From: Erigeron canadensis
Taxonomy: Eukaryota; Streptophyta; Magnoliopsida; Asterales; Asteraceae
Direction: 5' to 3'
Assembly: GCF_010389155.1 (NCBI RefSeq)
Contig: NC_057769.1
Span: 6,696,735-6,760,734, forward strand
Length of the DNA stretch: 64,000 nucleotides
Shown here: positions 25,379-39,463 of the stretch, one piece after another
Numbering within the stretch: the stretch's first letter is position 1
How the letters are laid out: each line of letters opens with the position of its first letter
Made by a program: the position numbers and the translations under genes
The notes under the pieces: generated by a model
Told to the model about the DNA's origin: nothing
Databases searched by the model: none
What the model saw: only the letters and a program-made list of their open reading frames with translations

Positions 25379-25483
25379 ATGGGAATAGATAGTTTGTTAA
25401 ATCTTACAGTAGACCCACCGATAAAACGGCGAGCAGGGTTAAGGAGAAAACAAGCTGGGAGAGGTTCTTACAGGGGCAGTTAG
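25379..25483 (+). CDS. Upstream ORF (34 aa), probable conserved-peptide uORF of the LHW/bHLH155 family
   Basis: ATG at 25379, stop TAG at 25481-25483. The peptide starts MGIDSLLNLTVDPPIKRRAG and ends in a basic, glycine-rich tail (KQAGRGSYRGS), an unusually protein-like composition for such a short frame in an AT-rich leader. It ends 150 nt before the main ATG, with no other ATG in between. From memory, Arabidopsis LHW-family genes (LHW, bHLH155, EMB1444) are annotated with conserved-peptide uORFs (CPuORF6-8). Such uORFs generally repress translation of the main ORF, sometimes by nascent-peptide ribosome stalling. Homology to those peptides is inferred from position and character, not from an alignment. 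Confidence 0.75.
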   Translation: MGIDSLLNLTVDPPIKRRAGLRRKQAGRGSYRGS

Positions 25484-25633
25484 CTAGTTAGGGTTTGAAA
25501 AAAGTATAAAAGATCACATTTTTAGGTTTAGTTTTTGTTTTGAGAGGTTTTCGTGTGTTCGGGGATCATAATTGATTAGTTTTCGGGTGAAGTTATAGTG
25601 AAAAAGTGTTTTTAAAAATTTTATTTAGAGAAG

Positions 25634-28600
25634 ATGGGGAGTAAAGCATTGCATCAAGCACTCAAGACAATTTGTCTTAACACTGATTGGAATTATGCTG
25701 TTTTTTGGAAACTAGATGCTCTTGCTCGAATGTAAGATCATTTTGAAGAACTTTTTCTTTATACATGTTTGTTTTTGCATATATCATAACCAGCTGATTG
25801 CTTAACTTTCATATACCACGGAATTGTTTTGGGATCTGTAGTATTTAGCTTTTTGAAAGCACATATACAAGAGGGATTTTATATACAAGTGTTTAGTATA
25901 TTTGGTTTAGGATTTGTAGTTTTCGGTTGATGAATATAAATATATCTAAATCAGGCTGTTAGTAGTAGTTGATGTGCACTAGAGTTGTATATAATGATTA
26001 AACTTTGTACTGTTGAGATAAGCTTCTTGATATCCTATGATCTTACATATTGAATGTTTCGTGTTTTATTAAATTTGTAGAGGCGGCAATTTAATCCATT
26101 TACTTATGAATGGTTTGATGTGGTAATTCCTCACAATCCGTTGGTGTGGGTTCAAGTCATGACAGGACACTAGTGATGCAATTTATCAGTTTATTAGTAT
26201 GTAATAGTAGTTTGACCGTATCAAAAATAGAGTAATTAGTGGATTGGTCTTTAGGATCTTTTTTGTTTCGGTAATTGTGGGCTTTTCCTGTGCCTCAAAG
26301 TGCGTTTGAGTAAGGAGTTGTAAGAAAACTGATTATTAAGATACATGTGAAATTATCTAACTGTTATCAGTTATAATCAACTGGTTCTTATTATGAAGTC
26401 ACACCTATCAATTAGAAGAACAAACATCCAAAGTCCGAACACCCCCTTAAGTTCAAATGTTTTTTGGAGCATCATACTCTTCGGGCCTTGAAATTGAATA
26501 GTCCTTGCATAAATCATTGATTTTATATCAGTATTAATTTGTGTTTTGAAGATAATGATATACCTTAGGTTGTTTACTGTTGCCCGTGATATGAACTTCT
26601 TGTAGGATGTTGATTTGCGAAGATGCTTATTGTGACAAAAATGATCCTTCAGGAAGCAAACGATTTGGGAAAATGACTGATAGTTTATCGGATGAACAGT
26701 TTGGACAAGACCTTCTGGGCCTAGCAGTTGCAAAGATGTCTTATCATCAATATTCTCTTGGAGAAGGGTATGTTCTACGTTAATTTGTCATATTTTCACA
26801 TAAAAAATAATGTTGCAAAAGAGCTGGTTAGTCAGGACGTCGGATTATGTAAGGGGTTAAAATATGTAAAAAAAAATTATACAGTGACAAAGCCCAATTG
26901 GGGTACTCGGGTTGAGATGACCAGAAATCTCATTTTGTTAAAAAGATCACATTTTCTTAATAAAAAGGTAGTATTAATTATATTGTACAAATTAGTCTAA
27001 TTTCTTAAAAGGATTCATGAGTTAGTACGCTAATATTTACATTAGGTGATTTTTGGTCTTCTTGACTGCTTTGAGTCATTGCTTTTTACTTATCTTTGTA
27101 TTTGACCTATTGGAGATAAAACAGAACCGAGACGACCCATTCAGAGGAGCAATGGCTTGAGTTATCCACCTACACTTAAAAATACTGTTTTTGTTCTCGA
27201 TAATATCTGAAGTTACCTTTGTTTGGCAGAATCATTGGTCAAGTTGCTGTTGCGGGTAAACACATGTGGATATCTGAGGACCAGCTTCCCTGCTTTGAGG
27301 TAAGGGATAGTTTTAGTACAAACAAATTTGTATCATATTAAATTTTATATTAGTGGTCAATGTGTCGTATGTCACAATTTATATTATTGTTTTAGGATCA
27401 TGATGGATGGAAAACTCAGTTTGCAGCTGGGATAAGGGTATGTTGTCTTTCTTCTTCCCAAAACCAATTGTGTGATTACCGTCGTATGAATAGAATCGTC
27501 CAACTACAAACGTTTAATGCATTATTACTAGGCCTAAAAAGAAGTCTACATGTGGATGATTTTGTTTGACTGGTTTATATGCAAAGTGTCTGTTAAACCA
27601 GACAACCAATAAGCTGCATCTGAAAGTTCTAGAGTTCACTTTGGGTAGTTTGACTAGTTTGGGCTGTAGTTTGAAATGCTGGGCAAGAAAAAGGGGAGGT
27701 CAAACTAGTAGGAAAAGACGGGGAAATAAATTTGTGGACTAGCAATTTTTAGCCTCTTTCAGAACTAGGTTACAGGAACTAATCATCAGAAAACATGTTA
27801 ACATATAATTGTTCGTTGGCATTATAAATACAGTATTTTGTTAGGATATATTTGGTTTGGCTTGAAATGACCTGGTTAACCCTTCGATAACAGTAATAAA
27901 TGTTTTGGTTTCTATTCTTTCCATTTAGTTAAACCATCCAAATATATTTGATTCCATCTCAGCAGTACACTTTTATCCTCTAATAGGTTTGCGACTCATG
28001 AAATTAATGGACATTTGTGTTATGCAGACAGTTGCTGTTGTGGATGTTGTTCCTCATGGAGTCATACAACTTGGTTCAATAAGTAATGTAAGATAATTTT
28101 ATCTTTTTGTATTCATCAAGAACATCTGTTTACAACGCCGATACTATTACAACAATAATAAAATTTATATTAAAACGATTTAGGTGGTATGCATTAAATT
28201 TACATTTTAGGTAACATTTGTCCTGTTTAAGTTCACTACTAAATACTTTAATCTGACCCATTTTAGATTAAACATAATCAGCGTTGACCCATTCATAAGA
28301 AAATGGGTCAAAATTGACACCTCTACTATTTTTTTTATGCATTTGATGATACTTCAAATCAGTGCATTATAAATTTGTTGCATGAAATAATTTGTATATA
28401 TCTTAAATGAACAGATTGGCGAGGATTTGAAGATGGTGAATCACATCCGCGAGATATTTCTTGAGCTACAAAATTCTTTGATAGGATGTGCACCCAGCAA
28501 TACTAGTTCATATAATGATACCATTACTTCCACAAATTATGAAATTAACAATTCATACACATTATCAGATCTTGATCCAACAGCAAATCTAGGTATTCCC

Positions 28601-30806
28601 GTCTCGTCAAACGTTCAAATGCTAGGTGAAAATATAGAATCACAAAGTGAAATGGACACTATAAACAAATTTCCTGCCGGGTATGAGCTGTTTGAAGCAC
28701 TAGGGCCCGCTTTTTATCAGCAAAACAATATTCACAGTTGGCAAAAAGCAGATGAGATGCCGGGAACAAGCAGTAGCAATCTTTTGTTACCAAACTCAGG
28801 CTCGGAACATCTTCTAGAAGCAGTTGTAGCTAATGTTTGTCAAAGTGATAGTGAGTATAGTAACTCTGTGAAGTGGGTTGAGACTCATTTTAATGATATG
28901 CAAACTAGTAATTCAGGTTGTTACTCGTTCGAAAGTTCATTAGGGTTCTCGTCAGCAAGTCAAAGTAGATGTAGTGAGCCGTTAGAGAGGTCGAAAGAAC
29001 CGGTTAATGTCACCAAGAAACGAGCTAAACCTGGGGAAAGTAGTAGGCCTAGGCCACGGGATCGACAACTTATTCAAGATCGTATTAAGGAACTTCGTGA
29101 GCTTGTTCCTAATGGATCGAAGGTAGTATGCATATATTATTTTCTCGTTCTCAAATATGTAGATTTTAAGAGTACTGAAATGGGTAGTGATACAGTGCAG
29201 CATTGACTCGCTTCTTGAAAGGACAATCAAACACATGCTATTCATGCAATCTGTTACTAAGCATGCCGACAAAATTGATAAATATGCTGAATCGAAGGTA
29301 CGGATTTGCTATATCAGTTTTGTGATGATCATTTGTAGAAGTGGTAGAATGGATGGGTTGGATAATGTATAAAAACGTGTACCTTTTCACTTTGGGTCAG
29401 ATTGACACTCTTTCTCTTTGAAGAATATATAATTGTTTTTAAAAATAATACGAGTAGTTTGTTAAATTTGACCACAAGAATTGTATGATTACAATAGCAG
29501 AAGTTGTATCTTGTATGCCTATAAATATACTTTGAGCGGCTTTTGACCCCTTTGACCCTTAACCCTTGCAGGTATTTTATGTCTTGCACATTTGACATGT
29601 TAGATATAAAAACCAAAATTGGCTCATTAGTAAGTAAATGGTTGATGTTTACTCGAATATTTTGTGACTATTAAAATAAATGAAGTGTATTACTATTTAT
29701 AAGATGTATTAGGCTTATGGAATGTATGATCTAAATATTTAAAATAGGGGGAAATGACATGCCTACGGCACATCTAGCTTCGCTTATTTTTTATTATTAT
29801 ATCGAAGACTGGAAAGATTGGTAGTGCTTTGTATACTTTTCACACAGACCATAAAGAAGAGTCAACACACTGATGTCAATAGTAATAATAATCAAGCATT
29901 ATTAGGCTTGTGTCATGCTTGTGTTTGCTATCCTTTTTTATATACCGATTCATGTGGTTCAAATTTTGACTAAATTAGCACATTGCAGTTGCTTGGCAAG
30001 GACACTGGTGTACGAGGAAGCTCAAGTCACGAGCAAGGTTCGAGTTGGGCAATGGAGGTTGGGAATAACATGAAAGTTTGTCCTGTAACTGTAGAAAATA
30101 TTGGTACAAATGGCCAAATGCTGGTAGAGGTATGGTGGCGATTGATGGTGCTATATTAAAATATTGATTTTTTCACTACTACAAAGAAATCTGAAATTTC
30201 CATTGTATTGATGCAGATGATGTGTGAGGAAGGCATCCATTTTCTCGAGATAGCAGATGCCATACGGAGCTTGGGTCTCACCATTTTAAAAGGTGTCACA
30301 GAACCTGACGGTGATAAGACGTGGATGTGTTTTGTTGTCGAGGTATAATTTAATAATGCATATTATATAGTTAGAGGCGGGGAGATGGGCGGTTGGGTAA
30401 TACATTAAGTGAAGCTTACAGCAAACCTATCGTTTTTAGTTGGGTCGGGTCGAGTTGAGTTGGTCGAAGGTACCTTTTTATCTGATAGTAATCTAAGTAA
30501 ATGAATAAAACGATTATGGAGGTTTTCACTAAAGTTACACTTCAGGCTTAACTTGTATGACTCAGTCCCTTTTATCCAATTCTTTTACTTGACACGTTCG
30601 ACTCTTAAAGTTATTCGAAATCCATATGGAAATGGGTCGAAATTGCCACCTTCGTTTTAAATCTTGCCCAGCGATTGCTTTAATGTTTCTGTCTGGGGTT
30701 GTAAGCTATTTGATGATGTTTGCAGGGACAAAATAACAGAAACGTGCATCGGATGGATATACTTTGGTTACTTGTTCAGATATTGCAATCAAAGGCAAAG
30801 ACTTAA
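25634..30806 (+). CDS. bHLH155: LHW-like atypical bHLH transcription factor (10 exons)
   Basis: Exons: 25634-25731, 26606-26767, 27230-27299, 27396-27437, 28028-28087, 28415-29122, 29196-29297, 29989-30129, 30217-30342, 30726-30806. All junctions are GT-AG and the frame is continuous for 529 aa. The N-terminus (MGSKALHQALKTICLNTDWN, then YAVFWKLDALARM...YSLGEGIIGQVAVAG) is the bHLH-MYC_N domain of the LONESOME HIGHWAY family. The atypical bHLH spans about residues 345-410, with RPRPRDRQLIQDRIKELREL before the exon junction and CSIDSLLERTIKHMLFMQ after it. An ACT-like region (EEGIHFLEIADAIRSLGLTI...WMCFVVE) ends the protein. LHW proteins pair with TMO5-type bHLHs to drive vascular cell division; bHLH155/EMB1444 are relatives. 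The MGS start favours the bHLH155/EMB1444 side. At 529 aa it is shorter than the Arabidopsis members (about 650-735), mainly in the middle. A conserved-type uORF precedes it. Confidence 0.92.
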
Positions 30807-31928
30807 CTTTGATTCAAACTGTAATATTTTTCTTGTTTTTTGTTAATAAATTTTGGAAGGACATTGTTGCCTTTTTGTGCTTACTTGTGCCATCCTTTTT
30901 GTGCTATGTAGAGTGTCTTGTATAGTCATATCATTGTAGTGCTTTATTTTGCAATTTTGATATTGGAGTTAAGATCTTGACTTGATTCATATATTATAAA
31001 TTGTATTATTTATCTCTATCTTGATTTATATTATAGACATGTATGTATGTATATTTTTATTTTTGAATAGCCCTATACATGTATTTCTAACATAGAATAC
31101 AACATTAAGTGTTTGTTGTAAGATCTGTTACTTTAATCGTTAAGCAAAAATGTACTAAGTAACTTTTTCTATTTTTAAAAATAATATTTTTAGTATTCTA
31201 AAGTTCAAGATTTAACTTTTTTGATACATAAAATAAATAACTGTCACACTCAGATTATTAAAGACAAGTTTTAAATGAGTTGTTTTCATGTTTGAAAGCT
31301 GAGAATTTTGTATGCAATAAACATGTTAAGATTCAGTCCCTCAAGAAAATAGTATGACCATATTGGCTATGCAATTATTATTATTTTCATATGAAGTTTG
31401 GTCTAAATATGTAATGTTATATTCGAATTCGAGAAGTGGTTGCTAAGAAAAGCTTAATAAGTTGCAACGCAATTAATAAAATTTCTTTCTAAAAATAGAT
31501 TAAAAAGGAAAGAGAAAATGTCGTTTGCTGGTCATGAGATTCAATTCATATTGTTATTTTTAATCAATCAATATTGATATGCGATTCTTGGTCACACTAT
31601 AAGCTTAACTTGAAAACTAAAACCAAGGTTAAATCATAATATGGTTTACTTAAAGCTTGTGTGATTATCCAAACCAAATATTGAAAAAAGGTTAAAATTA
31701 AAATGGACTTAGACCCATAACACTAAGTGGTATAAGTTTAACGGGTCTCAGCCGATTTTAACACGGGCCAATAGCTAATCTCGCTCTTTTAGGGGTAAGC
31801 GTTATGAATGATAATTACCTTTAGGAGAAAAAACTATGTAACAAACTACTCATTCTTCTTTTAAGCAATTTAGAATTTAAAATGATCATATTATCACTCC
31901 TCTTTATTTGCTAATTTAAACATCTTTA
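30807..31928. other. Intergenic region between bHLH and lipase genes
   Basis: The 3' end of the bHLH transcript should lie in the first few hundred bases. No other gene or delimited element was seen. Confidence 0.5.
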
Positions 31929-32149
31929 TCTGATATATATGTATATACTTATAATTCCTTTAATGAAATAACTTACTACATAGATACTCCAATCTTATAT
32001 AACCATACTAACTCTTTTTACATAAATTAAATTTACATTCATCACCACACCGCCACCACCACCAACGCCGCCGCCACCACCACCATCAACGTCGCCATAA
32101 CCACCACCGCTATCACCATCATCACTGTATCGTGCATGCATACGTCTAG
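31929..32149 (+). mobile_element. Helitron-like non-autonomous element upstream of the lipase gene
   Basis: Starts TCTGATATATATGTATATAC after a host A. It carries a dense CACCACC/CGCCGCC tract (32041-32125), then a GTATCGTGCATGCATACG hairpin region, and ends with CTAG (32146-32149) followed by T. The architecture is the same as at 4083, 56423, 59882 and 60124. It lies about 500 bp upstream of the lipase ATG. Confidence 0.5.
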
Positions 32150-32656
32150 TTCAAAATTGACTTGAATTGGGTCAAATCAAACTCCAACTCGAATCTACCT
32201 ATATATTAACTGGACTTATCTCGATTACAATCAAAGGGAGAATTGCAATCTACAATCAATTTTTAAACATGTTTTTGTAAACACAAATTCTCCAAACTAC
32301 CCTAAGATGACCCAATCTCAATTTTGTAAGCCCTTTAATTAATGACCCAATTTAGCCCACCATAATCACTAAAATACCAATAACAAAACAATATGGGTAG
32401 TAATCTTTAATTCATGAATGAATTTAATCCACCTTATAAGAAATAAAAAGTAGCCCACTTCTGATGACCCAACCCATTTCCCAAAAAATAACCCAATTGA
32501 CCAACCAAGTTAGTTAGTCGCTTTGTTTAATATATTTAGAAAAAAAAAAGCAAAAAACCCACCTCTTTAGAAACTAATAGAACCTCTTCCTTTCTTCCTT
32601 CCCCTGTTCATGCTTTCTATTTTTAACACATCAAAGTAATGATTTATTAATCAAAA

Positions 32657-35600
32657 ATGGCTGCTACTAATATATACATGAAACGCCTGTTACATAACAT
32701 TGGTATGTATGTATCTATTGATTCATTTTATATTTCATCCTTTTATGTATCATCATTTTATACAAAATATTAATATCTTTTATTATGAACCCCTATGTGA
32801 TTAGTTTATAAGTTTTTGATGATTTTTGTTGCATATTGATTATGTTTATTTAGTTAGTTATTTTGGGCCCATTTTATAGAAGTTTGATATATAGGAGAAT
32901 GGTTTTCAAGATTTTCTTGAAAAAAGGTTTTTTAGTGTGAATTGTTAAAAAGGTTAGATTTTTCTGCAACCCTTATTGGCCCGTGGTAAAACCGCCTTAG
33001 ACCCGTTACACTGAGAGGTAAATTAAGTACACCAACTGATTTTCTTTCTTCATAAAGTAGGTTCCATTTTGGTTATGTTGTGGATTGATTTCGGATACTT
33101 TGAAATGCTTCAGCCTCTGTAACCAACTAGGATACGTTATGGAGGCGAGTACAAATTTGTTATTTTCCGTTTCATGTACTGTAAATATTGATGTGCCTTA
33201 GACGCTAACAAGTTTCTGTCTCAGTTTTAGGGAGACATTTATAAAAGCTTTTATAGTTTTTGAGGATAGAAGTACAATTTAGGTTCCTCTTTGGCCATAT
33301 GGTGTTTTAGAACCTGATTTCTGATTCCCTACGTCTTCGGATTCAACTAGGCTACATGCTGGAGGGAATCGTCTCACTCTTGGGGAGAAGCATGCCTCTC
33401 ATGTGATGGATCTGGGCCGTATGGTGTAGGCCAGTTGGCTTTCTAAATTACAATAGATGCAAACATGTTTTAGGAAGAACATGTGTCTGTATCACTTAAA
33501 AGTGAAAATATAGGGTATCACTTTCAAAGTTCAAGAAACATTATTCTGGGGCAGGGATTTTAGATTTCAATTTTTAAAGTATTTCAAGTATTATCGTTAA
33601 CTAAGCTATAGGCTTTCTCAAAGCGAAGATTTTGTCATTTTTTTCATCAAGGATGGTGAATATTAGTGCATAGAAGTTGAACTAGGAACCTTCCCTTGGG
33701 TGTGTGGAGCAATTTTAGAATTTGGACAAGACTTAGATCTATTTTAGCCAGCAAAGCACCATCAAACTCACTATAAACTCTTTTTGTAGAAAAAGCAAGC
33801 GACTTAAGGCGCAGTCTCTCCTCTAGAAGTTAACATCATATCACTTCTTGAATAACGAACATTAAAGTTTGTGGGTGATACTAGAGGTTACTACAATGCT
33901 TTGCGTTTATTACTTTAGATATAAGTGTTTAGTTGATCAAAACATGTAGCAACTTGTATCACAAACAGAGAGAATCTTATCTGCATTAATATTTTGCCCT
34001 GTATTGCATAATCTTAGTTTTTTGGACTAGTTTGTATGTCGTATTTATTTATTTCCTTCTATTTTTTGTGGTAGATTTGAGTTTCAAGCTGATAAGACGA
34101 AGAGAATCATATCAATGGTCTGTATATGATACTCTCAACCGCTATCAATCACAATGGTCAAAGGTAGAAAAATCTGACAAGGACACAAAGGATGCATCTG
34201 TATCACCTAAAACATCTCAACAAGGAAACCAAACAGATTCGAAATCCGGGATCAAATACAATTCTGACGATGATGATGCAATTAATAATAAGTGGAAGTT
34301 AGAACTTGATTGGCTTAGCAAAGCACTTGATCCTGCTGTGCAATTGTGGAGGTGGCCTTTTCCCACAGGTTTGTTTACATTTTATGTGTGATTGTGTTTT
34401 TCGGAGCTTGATATGTACATAACCCGTCGTATATCCATTATATATCTATCTCACAGTAGATGCACATGGAAACAAAATCCCACCTAGTAGTCGAACGCTT
34501 GCGGAGATCCTTTCAAGCATCCAACGGAGTAAACTTGGAGTCAAAGATTGGAGCTTGAGTGATCTTACCATAGGTTTATACCTTATTTACCTTAAGCAAG
34601 CATCTGCAAATCCATTTGAGGATGTTAATGGAGTAAAAATTTCATCTGACGCCGTGGTAATTACTGAAAACATTGCAATTAACAAAACTAGCTACCTTCA
34701 TATCGTTCTTACTTGATCTTTCTTTTCTGCAGATCCAGGATCTTATATATCACGTGGAACTAGCAAAAGGAGCATATAGGGATAGTGCTGCTGGTCTAGC
34801 AAAAAACAGCATGCTTCGAGAGAGCAATATTATGAAATTTGTGAAAAATTCTAGCATGCTGCGACCAGGCTACTACATTGGAATTGATACACGCAATAAA
34901 CTTGTGATTTTTGGAATTCGTGGAACACATACAGTCTCTGACCTTATCACTGACATAGTTTCTTCCAGTGACGTGGAAGTCAATTATGAAGGCTATTCAA
35001 CTCATTTTGGTACTGCCGAGGCTGCACGTTGGTTTCTCACTCATGAGATAGGAACCATTAAAAAGTATCTTGAGAAGCATGAGGTGGCGAGAATCTTCCT
35101 TTCATGATAATTAATCAGTCCTGTTTTTGCCAAAGACAGACATTACCGTTTACTTATGAAAAACTAATTTATATTTTTCTAGAAAGTGTTTCGGGTAAGT
35201 GGACAACCTAGCTTAGCTTAAAGCGTACCAAAAAATTTCCTGTGTAGACCAGTTACTTGACAGAACCATATTGTGACTTCTAATTTTTTGCTTTATTTAC
35301 TTCATGTGTTCTTTATGGTGTAATACTAATTTGTCTACAGGGGTTTAGGTTAAGGCTGGTGGGCCATTCACTTGGAGGTGCAATTGCTTCAATGTTAGCT
35401 ATAATGCTTCGTAGAAAATCAAGTGAAGAGTTGGGTTTTAACCCTGAAATTGTTACGGCAGTTGGATATGGCACACCGCCTTGTGTTTCCAAAGAGCTTG
35501 CAGAATGCTGCTCAGATTATGTCACAACAGTTTGTATGCAGGTTTGGTATATACTTTGAGCATCCATATTATCGAACTTGCTAAAGTATCTATTGCTGTT

Positions 35601-37804
35601 ATTGGTACATCCTAGTTTTAGATATGTGGTTTTCCCACTTACAGGATGATATAATCCCGAGGCTGAGTGTAGCTACACTGATGAGATTGAGGAATGAAAT
35701 TCTTCAGACTGATTGGTAAGTAACATTTATCACTACAGACTTTACCAGTAAAACTTTACTAGCATGGCAAATGACACATATCATTGAGCCTGCTTTAAGG
35801 CGGCCGCTTTTGGTCAAATAGCACAATTCCAAATTTCTGTTTGTTGTTTGAGTTTACCCGAGTTGAGACTTTTAAACGGCTAATTGTATAAATAACCACT
35901 TTTGGGTCAAATTTTATTTCTGTAACCAACTTTGTTACCATCCATATGAAGGCCCAAACTATCAGAATATATCATTTATGCTGTCTTGTAAGTTAATCCT
36001 GTTGTCATATACCACTTTAGTAAAAAGTCCATATTGTCAAAATTTACAACACACCACATGCCGTCTCATTGTTTCGACTGGGTAATTGAAATACCCTAAA
36101 TGAAAGTTCAAGCCTTCCAATCAAAATCTTTGAAAGTTTCAGCCTTTTTGGTGAATTATAAGTCGGTTGTCCGAAACAGAAATTTGACCCAAGTTGGTTA
36201 CCTTTTATGTAATTTACCCAAAAAGATGAGTAAGGTAACCTATCAATTCAAGTATGAGTTTTTGTGGATAATATGACGGGGATTACAAGATTATGATGAT
36301 ATTTTTGTTAAATTTCGCCTTTCATTTGCAGGAAAACCATCTTTGAGAAGGAGGACTGGAGAAGTGTTGTGGATTTAGTTACAAACGCAAAACAGGTCGT
36401 GTCTTCTGTACAAGATGCAGCTAGGAAGCTAGTTGATTATACCAAGTTCGGAAACGAGGCAAAATTAATTGGTAAGCTGACTAAGCTCTGCTTTTCAAGA
36501 AGTAGATTCTTATGTTTAGTTATTAAAAGTTGAAATGAATTGGTTACTTGAGTAACTATAACCAAAAATCTTTTGAACCTGAGGATGTCCTTGATATAAA
36601 ATGCTAATTTTGAATTTTTTTGAACCAAAAATATTTGACTTAGGTAGTTGCAATTTTGTGAAAAACTTGAGTTTTTTGGTATATGTTTAAGATGATTTTT
36701 GGTTATTTATGCTTTTTCTCTAAAACAACCTCATCTATTTGCCGTTTGGCTAAAAAAGGAAAAAGGTCAAATGGTCCAAATGTCACCTGAAGTGTATTTT
36801 CTATCCTTAAAAACCTCCTTAATCACTTTACTCGTGTTGTATGTTGAACTAATCTAAGCTATACATGTAAGTTCCCCGCAAGAATTATTGGATTCATCAT
36901 TAGATGGGAAGTAGACTACTCACAAAATTCTTAATTCATTTATATCATAATTGAATAAACAAATAGCAAGAAAAACCAGTCCCTTTGATGTAAACAGTTA
37001 TATCCATACCCTTGTGCAAGGAGACCGAATGAAAGTAACGAGAGCTGAATCAGTAAAGCTTTGTTTGGTCCTCTCTGAATAGTGAATACTTGAATAAGAA
37101 CAGGTCTTTTGAGTAATCTATTATTTGAAAGCATGAACTCTCTTTTTCTGTTTTACTTACTTGGACTGGATGGAGATTAACTTTTGCCATACCAATTTTC
37201 TATTACTAGTATATGTATATTTGACCAAAATATGTTTCAGGCCAACTGATATTGACATGTACCAAAATAATTACCGTCTTGATTAGCTACAGAACCAACC
37301 AATTTCTACATTTACGTACTCTTACGAAATTGAGTTTTCTTTCAAACCTTTATTTCTTTCATCTCTTGGAGTGTTTTATTGATTGAGTTATTATCGATTT
37401 ACCTTCCATTACCTCACATTTAACCAAAAGGTTTGACTTCAGTACTGTTTTAATCTAATATAACAGATGTTCCCAGTAGCAAAGATTCAGTGGCAGTACG
37501 AAGTGGCATCCCTTCGACCTCCAAGCTGGATGTAGCAAAAGCTGAAGACATTAAAGAGAAAATACACGATTTAGCATATCCTAAGGAGGAATTATTTATT
37601 CCGGGTACTGTTTATTATCTGAAGAGAAAGGAAGAAAAACACAACGGCAACAAAGTGAACAAGTTCACTCTTTGGAAGAGACATACGGGTGAACATTTTC
37701 AGAGAATACTACTGTCAAACAACTTGATTGCGGACCATAAGTGTGACAGCCATTACTACGCTCTAAGGGATGTCCTCAAAGGTATTCCCGCGCCTCAAAA
37801 ATGA
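32657..37804 (+). CDS. Class-3 (alpha/beta-hydrolase) lipase, 8 exons
   Basis: Exons: 32657-32702, 34075-34368, 34457-34656, 34733-35083, 35341-35541, 35645-35715, 36332-36471, 37467-37804. All are GT-AG with a continuous frame, 546 aa. The protein has a short basic N-terminus, a central block VQLWRWPFPTGVDAHGNKIPPSS, then IQDLIYHVELAKGAYRDS and the lipase fold. The nucleophile elbow GHSLGG places Ser307, DDIIPRL gives Asp366, and DHKCDSHYYAL near the C-terminus gives the likely catalytic His525. The triad is therefore complete. Family members hydrolyse acyl esters of glycerolipids; the exact substrate is unknown. There is no clear signal peptide. From memory it resembles Arabidopsis At2g42450, which lies beside LBD17 and LBD16, as this gene does here. 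The first exon is only 46 bp and precedes a 1.37-kb intron, so the start is the least certain part. Confidence 0.9.
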
Positions 37805-39463
37805 TGTCCTCCAAACTTCATTATCCGTTTTTCATTTTAAAAGTCCTGGTTAGTCGGACCCGCGAAATGAAAAATACTAAATGTATAAAACACCCATTTG
37901 TTTTCACTATATGCAATTTTGACAAGTTTCTTGTAATTTCATAATGTACGAGTAACATTAGTAATCATCTTTGATTCTTTTAGAAATATTTAGTCATAAT
38001 AAGACAAAGGATGGCTGTCTAGTTGGGCTTTACATCTGTGTGCTAATTTAATAAGCCGCTGATTTCAATCCAAAACAACTATAATACCCGACCCATTAGT
38101 ATCCAGACCAACCCGACCATGTATGTAACAATGTAATGTTCAAGCTAGCTTACCACGATATCATCCTGTCTAACATCTGGCAACCCCTTTTTGTACTCTC
38201 TGTACTTCCACCACAAAACTATTAGACTAATGTATGAGACAGGTAAGTTAAAGTTGGTTTTATAAAGAAATAATCGCCAAAAATATTCTAAAGGAAGACA
38301 GCAATGTTCTACCTTTTTAGTGCAAATGAAAAGTTGTGTTTTCTTAACATAAACAATTAAATGCTCCTATCCCAGTACTCATAACATGTCAACCAGTACA
38401 TATATCCATCTTCCTTTGTAAGTATATACACCAGGAGAAAACATTTTCACACTTTACAATTGTTTTATGTTGTCCTATCTTTGTTTATAATTCTATGCCA
38501 ACTCCCTTTTGCACACAGTGCTCCATCTATGCGACACAAATGACAACATTGTTTATGACAATTTAAAAGCCTCTTCAATTTGGTTACTAACTTACTATGT
38601 ACTATGAGTTGGCTGGTACACATGTATTATCATCAAGAGTACCCAATTCCGCCATAAGCGGGTATGCAGTGCGGCATTATCAGTACATTTTATGTGCATA
38701 TTAAATACTTGCAAATGAAAACGAGTGAAGTAGACTGAATTTTAATTTTTTTGAGGAAGAAAGAGGATATTGTGAATAGGCCTGTAAACGAATCAAAGGA
38801 ACATGAACTAGACATAAATTATTCATTTTTTTTTTAATTAAATTTAATAAACAGTTTGTGAAAAAATAAACTAACATAAACTCTTATTTAAAAAATTTGC
38901 TTGTTCGTGAAGTGAACAAACATGAACTAACATTAATGAACATACTCATACATAATGCAAAGTGTATCTTGAAATAAGAACGATACTCGTATCTTTCATC
39001 TACCAATAATATAATATAAGTAACTGTAGAGAATGCAAAGTGGTAATTATATAGTTTTGCCAATTTACGCGTGAGACGAAAACGTCTAATTTGCAAGACA
39101 GTGCTTCCAAAATGCAAAGTGATAAAACCTGGTCAAACATTCCTTCACATGGAGATAATAAGATATCTTAAACATGTATATGTCATTGTCTTTAGCTTGG
39201 ACCAAATATCATAAGGCATTTCCTATATATAGTCTTGCCAATTTGGATTACACCTGTGAATGATTAATTAAGAAGACTTTAAGTAGTTTCTGATTATTTT
39301 ACCATCACTAGTTCCCAGTCATGGACCCTCACGCCGGTGGGCTTTTTCCTCTTTCTCCGTCGTCGTATTGTGTATCATGTAAGTGTGGTCGTGATTTTCA
39401 AAAGCATGTTTACATCATCTTATATTGACCAAAGCACAGTATAAACTATATATAAAGGTGACA
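37805..39463. other. Intergenic region downstream of the lipase gene
   Basis: Contains the lipase 3' UTR and then AT-rich sequence without a recognised gene. From about 39420 it passes into a dispersed repeat. Confidence 0.5.
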
